NCBI GenBank assembly: GCA_903867275.1
Contig: CAIPQY010000121.1
Location: 1 to 6,512, forward strand
From: an uncultured bacterium
GTDB taxonomy: Bacteria > Planctomycetota > Phycisphaerae > Phycisphaerales > SM1A02
Direction of reading: 5' to 3'
Length of the DNA stretch: 6,512 nucleotides
Part shown: positions 1 through 3,708 of the stretch, one piece after another
Position numbering within the stretch: position 1 is the first letter of the stretch
How the letters are laid out: each line of letters begins with the position of its first letter
Program-made: the position numbers and the translations under genes
The notes under the pieces: model-generated
Told to the model about the DNA's origin: nothing
The model's input: the letters and a program-made list of their open reading frames with translations, nothing else
Databases searched by the model: none

Positions 1-27
1 ACAAGTTCTGAGAGCGCGTCGCGCCGA

Positions 28-1269
28 TCACGACTTGATCAGCGCCTGCAGCCGGCGTCCGGCCTCCAGCACCTTCTCGCGGCTGTTGAAAGCGCTCACC
101 CGGATGAAGCCTTCGCCGCAGCGGCCGAAGCCCGCGCCCGGCGTCACCACCAGTTGCGCCTGCTGCAGCAGCCGATCGAACGCCTCCCAGCTGCCAAGTC
201 CATCCGGACACTTCAGCCACACGTAGGGCGCATGCTCGCCGCCCCAGCAGCGCAAACCAAGTGCCTCGACGGCGCCGCGCAGGATGCGCGCGTTCTCGAG
301 GTAAAAGTCGGTCAGCGCGCGCATCTGCGCCTGTCCCTCCGGTGTGCACAGCGCCGCGGCGGCCTTCTGCACCGGCCAGCTCACGCCATTGCTGCAGGTG
401 CTCCAGCGCCGCGTCCACAGGCCATGCAGCGGCACGCGCCTGCCATCGGGCGCGCTGCCGGTGAGTTCCTTCGGCACAACGGTGTAGCTGCAGCGCAGTC
501 CGGTGAAGCCACCGTTCTTCGAGAAGCTGCGGAACTCCACCGCACACTGCCTCGCCCCCTCGATCTCGAAGATGCTGCGCGGCACGTCGTCGCTTCGCAC
601 ATACGCCTCGTAGGCGGCATCGAACAGGATGATCGCGTCGTTGGCGCGCGCCCAGTCCACCCAGGCCTTCAGCCCCGCGCGCGTGATGGTGGCGCCGGTT
701 GGGTTGTTCGGAAAGCACAGGTACACCACGTCCATGCGCTCGCTCGGCGGCTGCGGCACGAATCCGTTGGCGGGCGTGCCCTCGAGATACACCAGTCCCT
801 CATAACGTCCACCCTCCAGCGCAACGCCGGTGTTGCCGGCCATCACGTTGGTGTCCACGTACACCGGGTACACCGGATCCGGCACCGCGATGCGATTGCC
901 AGAGCCCAGGATCTCCAGGAAGTTGCTCGCGTCGGGCTTGCTGCCATCCGACAGGAAGATCTCGTCGTCGGCCACCTGCACGCCACGATCGCGGAACTCG
1001 CACTGCGCGATCGCCTTGCGCACGAACTCGTGGCCCGTGGCCGGACCGTATCCCTGGAAACGCTCGCGCGTGGCCAGATCATCCACGCCTTCATGCAGCG
1101 CCTTCACCGCCACCGCGGGCAGCGGCTCGGTCACGTCGCCGATGCCGCAGCGCACGATGTTCTTCGCCAGATCCGGCCGCTCGGCAGCGAACACGCTCAC
1201 GCGCCGCGCGATCTCCGGGAACAGGTAGCCCGCCGCCAGCTTCAGGAAATGCTCGTTCACGCGCGCCAT
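28..1269 (-). CDS. dapL: LL-diaminopimelate aminotransferase (DapL)
   Basis: PLP-dependent fold-type I aminotransferase of 413 residues, the usual DapL length. It converts tetrahydrodipicolinate plus glutamate to LL-diaminopimelate and 2-oxoglutarate in one step, feeding lysine and peptidoglycan synthesis in the cytoplasm. Visible DapL hallmarks: the N-terminal NEHFLKL...GYLFPEIARRV block (5-23), GIGDVTEPL (42-50), QGYGP (72-76), DPVYPVYVDTNVMAG (131-145), PNNPTG (187-192), DAAYEAY (217-223), EFRSFSKNGGFTGLRC (245-260) with K251 as the Schiff-base lysine and R259 nearby, NGVSWPVQ (294-301), and R390 in FIRVSAF as the likely carboxylate-binding arginine. The ATG puts the conserved NEHFLKL block at residue 5, so the start is well supported, although no Shine-Dalgarno precedes it. 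It begins 6 nt after the methyltransferase stop, which suggests translational coupling. An N-G pair follows the catalytic lysine where many DapL proteins have T-A. A different aminotransferase specificity is unlikely. Confidence 0.94.
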   Translation of the reverse strand: MARVNEHFLKLAAGYLFPEIARRVSVFAAERPDLAKNIVRCGIGDVTEPLPAVAVKALHEGVDDLATRERFQGYGPATGHEFVRKAIAQCEFRDRGVQVADDEIFLSDGSKPDASNFLEILGSGNRIAVPDPVYPVYVDTNVMAGNTGVALEGGRYEGLVYLEGTPANGFVPQPPSERMDVVYLCFPNNPTGATITRAGLKAWVDWARANDAIILFDAAYEAYVRSDDVPRSIFEIEGARQCAVEFRSFSKNGGFTGLRCSYTVVPKELTGSAPDGRRVPLHGLWTRRWSTCSNGVSWPVQKAAAALCTPEGQAQMRALTDFYLENARILRGAVEALGLRCWGGEHAPYVWLKCPDGLGSWEAFDRLLQQAQLVVTPGAGFGRCGEGFIRVSAFNSREKVLEAGRRLQALIKS

Positions 1270-1275
1270 GGAATT

Positions 1276-1959
1276 TCAGGCTCGGCTCTTCGCGCGCGAC
1301 TTCCTCTTTTTCCGCGCCGGTCGCTGCGCCACCGCATCCTTGCTCTTGCGAAGGTGCGTCGCCACCGCCGGCGGCAGGTTGCCCAGCACCAGCTCGCGCT
1401 TGCCCTTGTGCTTGCGCCGCAGGCTTTCGCCAACCTTCGCGATGCCCTTCAGCTGCTTGCGGCCACGCGAGCCCACCAGCGGACCCTTCATGGTGCGCAC
1501 CCCCGCGTACTCGAAGTACGCCAGCTCGCCACCTTCGCGCAGCAGGCTCATCATGCGTCGGAAGATGGACCGCACAAGCGCCGGCGGAAAGTTGTTGAAC
1601 GGCAAACCGCACACGATCAGGTCGTAGGGCCCCTGCAGTTCCGCCTTCTCTATCGCCGCCGCATGCAGGGCCACCTTCACGCCCGGGCGCTTGCGTCGAT
1701 GCGGCACCAACAGGCGCTTCTCCAGGTCGCGGCAGAACGCCTCGTTCATCTCCACGATGTCGAAGTGATCGCCGTCACGCAGGTTCTTCAGCACACGCTC
1801 CGTGAAAGGTCCGGTGCCCGGGCCAACCTCCAGCACGCGACGACTGCCGCGCAGATCGCTCAGTCCGCGCGTCATCGCCTTCGCCAGCGCGGGGCTGCTG
1901 GGCCACACGCTGCCGGTGTTGCGGATGTCGCGAAAGGCTTCTCGCACGAAGCGGAACAT
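1276..1959 (-). CDS. Class I SAM-dependent methyltransferase, phospholipid N-methyltransferase-like
   Basis: Protein of 227 residues with a Rossmann-type methyltransferase core. Motif I is VLEVGPGTGPFTERVL (42-57), the acidic residue at the end of strand 2 is E70, and the motif IV region reads VCGLPFNNFPP (116-126), followed by MMSLLREGGELAYFEY (136-151). The N-terminal segment GSVWPSSPALAKAM (16-29) and the GLPFNNFP motif resemble PmtA-type phospholipid N-methyltransferases, which methylate phosphatidylethanolamine; the KsgA/Erm rRNA dimethylase superfamily is the nearest alternative. The last 15 residues (213-227) contain nine Lys/Arg and no acidic residue; such a tail could bind the membrane surface or nucleic acid. 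The ATG lies just before the conserved N-terminus, with no recognisable Shine-Dalgarno. The gene sits 35 nt after the M42 gene and 6 nt before dapL, so it is probably co-transcribed with both. The fold is secure; the substrate is inferred. Confidence 0.8.
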   Translation of the reverse strand: MFRFVREAFRDIRNTGSVWPSSPALAKAMTRGLSDLRGSRRVLEVGPGTGPFTERVLKNLRDGDHFDIVEMNEAFCRDLEKRLLVPHRRKRPGVKVALHAAAIEKAELQGPYDLIVCGLPFNNFPPALVRSIFRRMMSLLREGGELAYFEYAGVRTMKGPLVGSRGRKQLKGIAKVGESLRRKHKGKRELVLGNLPPAVATHLRKSKDAVAQRPARKKRKSRAKSRA

Positions 1960-1994
1960 GGGGTCAGTCTAGCGGTGCGCTGCGGGACGCCGAT

Positions 1995-3095
1995 TCAGAG
2001 CTTGGGAACGAACGTCTCGTCGCCCTTCAGGCTCATGCAGAAGCCGGCGAAGATCTCGCCGATCTGCTCCAGATCCTTCAGCGCCGTCATCTCGACCGTG
2101 GTGTGCATGTAGCGGATCGGCAGGCTCACCAGCCCGCTCGGGATGCCGCCGCGCCGCACGAAGATGGCGTCGGTGTCGGTGCCGCTGCTGCCCGGCGCGG
2201 CGGTGCGCTGCACAGGAATGTCCTTCTGCTTCGCCACGTCGAACAGCCGCTGCACCACCTCGGGCTGCATCGAACCGCCGATCGAGATCTTCGGTCCGCC
2301 GCCCAGCTTGAAATGGCCGTGCTGCGCGTGGTTGATGCCGGGGCTGTCGGTGGCGTGGCCGACGTCGGTCACCAGCGCCACGTCGGGATGCAGCGCCTCG
2401 GCGATCATCGCGGCGCCTCGCAGACCCACTTCCTCCTGCACCGTGCTCACCGCCACCACGCGCACCTTCAGTTCACCGCGCTTCTCGGCGGCCAGTCGAA
2501 GGCCCTCCGCCGCGGCGAACGTGCCGATGCGGTTGTCCAGGCCACGCGCGATGATCAGGCCGTCGCCCATCAGCATGCTGCCATCCAGGAACACGCCGGG
2601 GTCGCCGATGTTCACCATGGCCTGCGCGGCGGCCATGTCCTTGGCGCCGATGTCGATGTACAGCTCGTGCAACTTTCGAACCTTGCCTTCGCCGCTCTTG
2701 TCCTGCAGATGGATGGCCGTGGCGCCGATCACGCCCAGCACCGGGTTCTTCACGCCGGGCACCGAGCTGGTGAACTGGATGCGCTTGCCCACGATGCTGC
2801 CCGCATCGATGCCGCCGATCGAGCGGCAGTAGATGTAGCCGTTCGAGTCGAAGTGATTCACCATCAGGCCGATCTCGTCGGCATGGCCGCACAGCGCGAC
2901 GGTCATCACCTTGGCGCCAGGCTTCACGCCGGCGGGCTCGACGCTGGCGAAGCAGTTGCCGTAGGCATCGTTCCACACCTTGTCGGCGAAGGGGCGAACG
3001 TAACTCAGCCACACCTGCTGGCCGGGTCGTTCAAAGCCGCTGGGGCTGGGGGTGTCGAGCAGGGTCCGGAGGAAGGTCAATGAGTCGGGGCGCAT
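1995..3095 (-). CDS. M42 family metallo-aminopeptidase (TET/glutamyl aminopeptidase type)
   Basis: Protein of 366 residues, typical for M42 di-metal aminopeptidases, which form large tetrahedral (TET) assemblies and trim short peptides from the N-terminus. The full active site can be read: GHADEIGL (70-77) with ligand H71 and D73; RGLDNRIG (184-191) with bridging D187; VQEEVGLRGA (219-228) with general base E221 and ligand E222; TDVGHATD (243-250) with D244; and IRYMHTTVE (327-335) with ligand H331. The N-terminal PSPSGFE (16-22) is also characteristic. No signal peptide is present, so the enzyme should be cytoplasmic. The ATG fits the family's N-terminus and no other ATG, GTG or TTG lies in frame between it and the preceding stop at 3177-3179, yet no Shine-Dalgarno precedes it; translation may be leaderless or coupled to the small upstream ORF. 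Older annotation of this family as endoglucanase (FrvX/CelM) should be ignored. Confidence 0.93.
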   Translation of the reverse strand: MRPDSLTFLRTLLDTPSPSGFERPGQQVWLSYVRPFADKVWNDAYGNCFASVEPAGVKPGAKVMTVALCGHADEIGLMVNHFDSNGYIYCRSIGGIDAGSIVGKRIQFTSSVPGVKNPVLGVIGATAIHLQDKSGEGKVRKLHELYIDIGAKDMAAAQAMVNIGDPGVFLDGSMLMGDGLIIARGLDNRIGTFAAAEGLRLAAEKRGELKVRVVAVSTVQEEVGLRGAAMIAEALHPDVALVTDVGHATDSPGINHAQHGHFKLGGGPKISIGGSMQPEVVQRLFDVAKQKDIPVQRTAAPGSSGTDTDAIFVRRGGIPSGLVSLPIRYMHTTVEMTALKDLEQIGEIFAGFCMSLKGDETFVPKL

Positions 3096-3136
3096 GGGGA
3101 ACGGAATGTATCCGTTGCAGCCTTCGCGATCCGACT

Positions 3137-3165
3137 CATCGACCCCCCTTGGACGGATGTCGATG
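3137..3165 (-). other. Inverted repeat between the small gene and the M42 gene
   Basis: CATCGAC (3137-3143) and GTCGATG (3159-3165) are perfect 7-nt inverted repeats around a 15-nt loop containing a run of six G in the leftward transcript. It lies in the 81-nt gap upstream of the M42 start. No T-rich tract follows, so termination is not supported. Confidence 0.3.
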
Positions 3166-3176
3166 GTGTCCGGTTC

Positions 3177-3485
3177 TCAGCCAGCCTGGCGGCCCGACAC
3201 GCGGGCGAAGGCGGCCTCGAAATCCTGCAGACTCTTGGCCACCGCCCGCGGCTTGCCGCTGACGTTCGCCTGGGCGGCCCGCGGGAACGGAATCGGGGCT
3301 GGCGTGGTGGTTGGCTCCACCATGACCTTGCCCGTACGCCGGTCGCGGGTCGAATCCACGGTTCGGTCCATGCGCTGCAGCAGGCCTCGAAGGTGCTCGA
3401 ACTTCGTCGGCTGGGCTCCGGCGCCGCCACAGCAGCCACCGCCACAGCATCCCTGCATTCCCTCACTACCTCGGTTCGTTTCCAT
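3177..3485 (-). CDS. Small hypothetical protein with CC-GGG-CC motif
   Basis: A family was not recognised. The product is 102 residues from the chosen ATG. A short polar N-terminus leads into QGCCGGGCCGGAGA (11-24) with cysteines at 13, 14, 18 and 19; these are the only cysteines in the protein. Then follow a helical-looking segment FEHLRGLLQRMD (29-40), a Pro/Thr-rich stretch VEPTTTPAPIPFP (56-68) and a second amphipathic segment AVAKSLQDFEAAFARV (81-96). No signal peptide or membrane segment is seen. The ATG at 3485 lies 10 nt after a GGGAGG ribosome binding site; an ATG at 3494 would be only one nt from it, and longer versions reaching 3710 would overlap the divergent protease gene. Codon third positions are GC-rich, as in the neighbours. 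The four cysteines could bind a metal or form disulfides, but that is inference. It probably heads the leftward gene cluster, 81 nt before the M42 gene. Confidence 0.55.
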   Translation of the reverse strand: METNRGSEGMQGCCGGGCCGGAGAQPTKFEHLRGLLQRMDRTVDSTRDRRTGKVMVEPTTTPAPIPFPRAAQANVSGKPRAVAKSLQDFEAAFARVSGRQAG

Positions 3486-3495
3486 GTTTCCCATG

Positions 3496-3501
3496 CCTCC
3501 C
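3496..3501 (-). promoter_or_regulatory. Shine-Dalgarno of the small CC-GGG-CC gene
   Basis: GGGAGG on the minus strand lies 10 nt before the ATG at 3485 and one nt before an ATG at 3494. The spacing favours 3485 as the start. It is the only strong ribosome binding site among the leftward genes. Confidence 0.6.
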
Positions 3502-3502
3502 T

Positions 3503-3520
3503 GGGGACTGTCGGGTCCCC
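3503..3520 (-). other. Leader hairpin next to the leftward ribosome binding site
   Basis: GGGGAC (3503-3508) and GTCCCC (3515-3520) form a perfect 6-bp stem with a 6-nt loop. In the leftward transcript it ends one nt before the GGGAGG ribosome binding site. No U tract follows in either direction, so it is not a classical terminator. Control of translation start or protection of the transcript is possible but unproven. Confidence 0.4.
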
Positions 3521-3534
3521 TCTGTTGTGCGTGA

Positions 3535-3562
3535 AAGATCGAATGCCACTCCCAATTGTCAA
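3535..3562 (-). promoter_or_regulatory. Candidate sigma-70-type promoter for the leftward genes
   Basis: On the minus strand a perfect TTGACA (3562-3557) is followed after 16 nt by GATCTT (3540-3535), a poor -10 match with three of six consensus bases. A transcript would begin near 3528 and have a leader of about 40 nt before the ATG at 3485. The perfect -35 and its place in the divergent intergenic region favour it; the weak -10 keeps confidence low. No equally good candidate was found for the rightward gene. Confidence 0.3.
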
Positions 3563-3641
3563 GAATCTCGGTCGCAAGCCGTCGGAACACATCGAACACA
3601 CCTACGGACATCGATACCTTTTTGTGAATCGCTACTTGACC

Positions 3642-3648
3642 AAAGGAA
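3642..3648 (+). promoter_or_regulatory. Shine-Dalgarno of the tricorn-like protease gene
   Basis: AAAGGAA ends 6 nt before the ATG at 3655. An in-frame TGA at 3637-3639 closes the frame immediately upstream, so this site and ATG define the start. Confidence 0.75.
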
Positions 3649-3654
3649 TCCCGC

Positions 3655-3708
3655 ATGTTCGCCACCACCTTCCTGCTGCCCCTGCTCGCCTCCAACGCCA
3701 TCGCCGCC
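3655..3708 (+). other. Predicted signal peptide of the tricorn-like protease
   Basis: The first 18 residues are a hydrophobic run, FATTFLLPLLASNAIAA, with cleavage expected after A17 or A18 (small residues at -1 and -3). There is no Lys or Arg before the hydrophobic core, which is atypical, and the core is short. The mature protein would start just before the first propeller blade at about residue 20. Export to the periplasm or cell surface is inferred from this segment. Confidence 0.7.

Noticed and set aside
14..24. GCGCG-T-CGCGC palindrome just after the dapL stop, considered as a terminator
   Set aside because: A one-base loop is not feasible, leaving a stem of about 3 bp, and no T tract follows within the visible sequence.
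154..2112. A 652-residue plus-strand open frame across dapL and the methyltransferase
   Set aside because: It is the in-register complement of two well-recognised minus-strand genes that happen to share a frame. The translation is His/Arg/Ala-rich without domain motifs and crosses both gene ends.
2103..3083. A 326-residue plus-strand open frame opposite the M42 gene
   Set aside because: It is the in-register complement of the M42 gene, with His/Ala/Gly-rich composition and no motif. It ends at the complement of the only TCA codon near the M42 start.
3137..3165. The 7-bp inverted repeat read as a transcription terminator between the small gene and M42
   Set aside because: The loop is long and no U-rich tract follows on either strand, so only an inverted repeat is reported.
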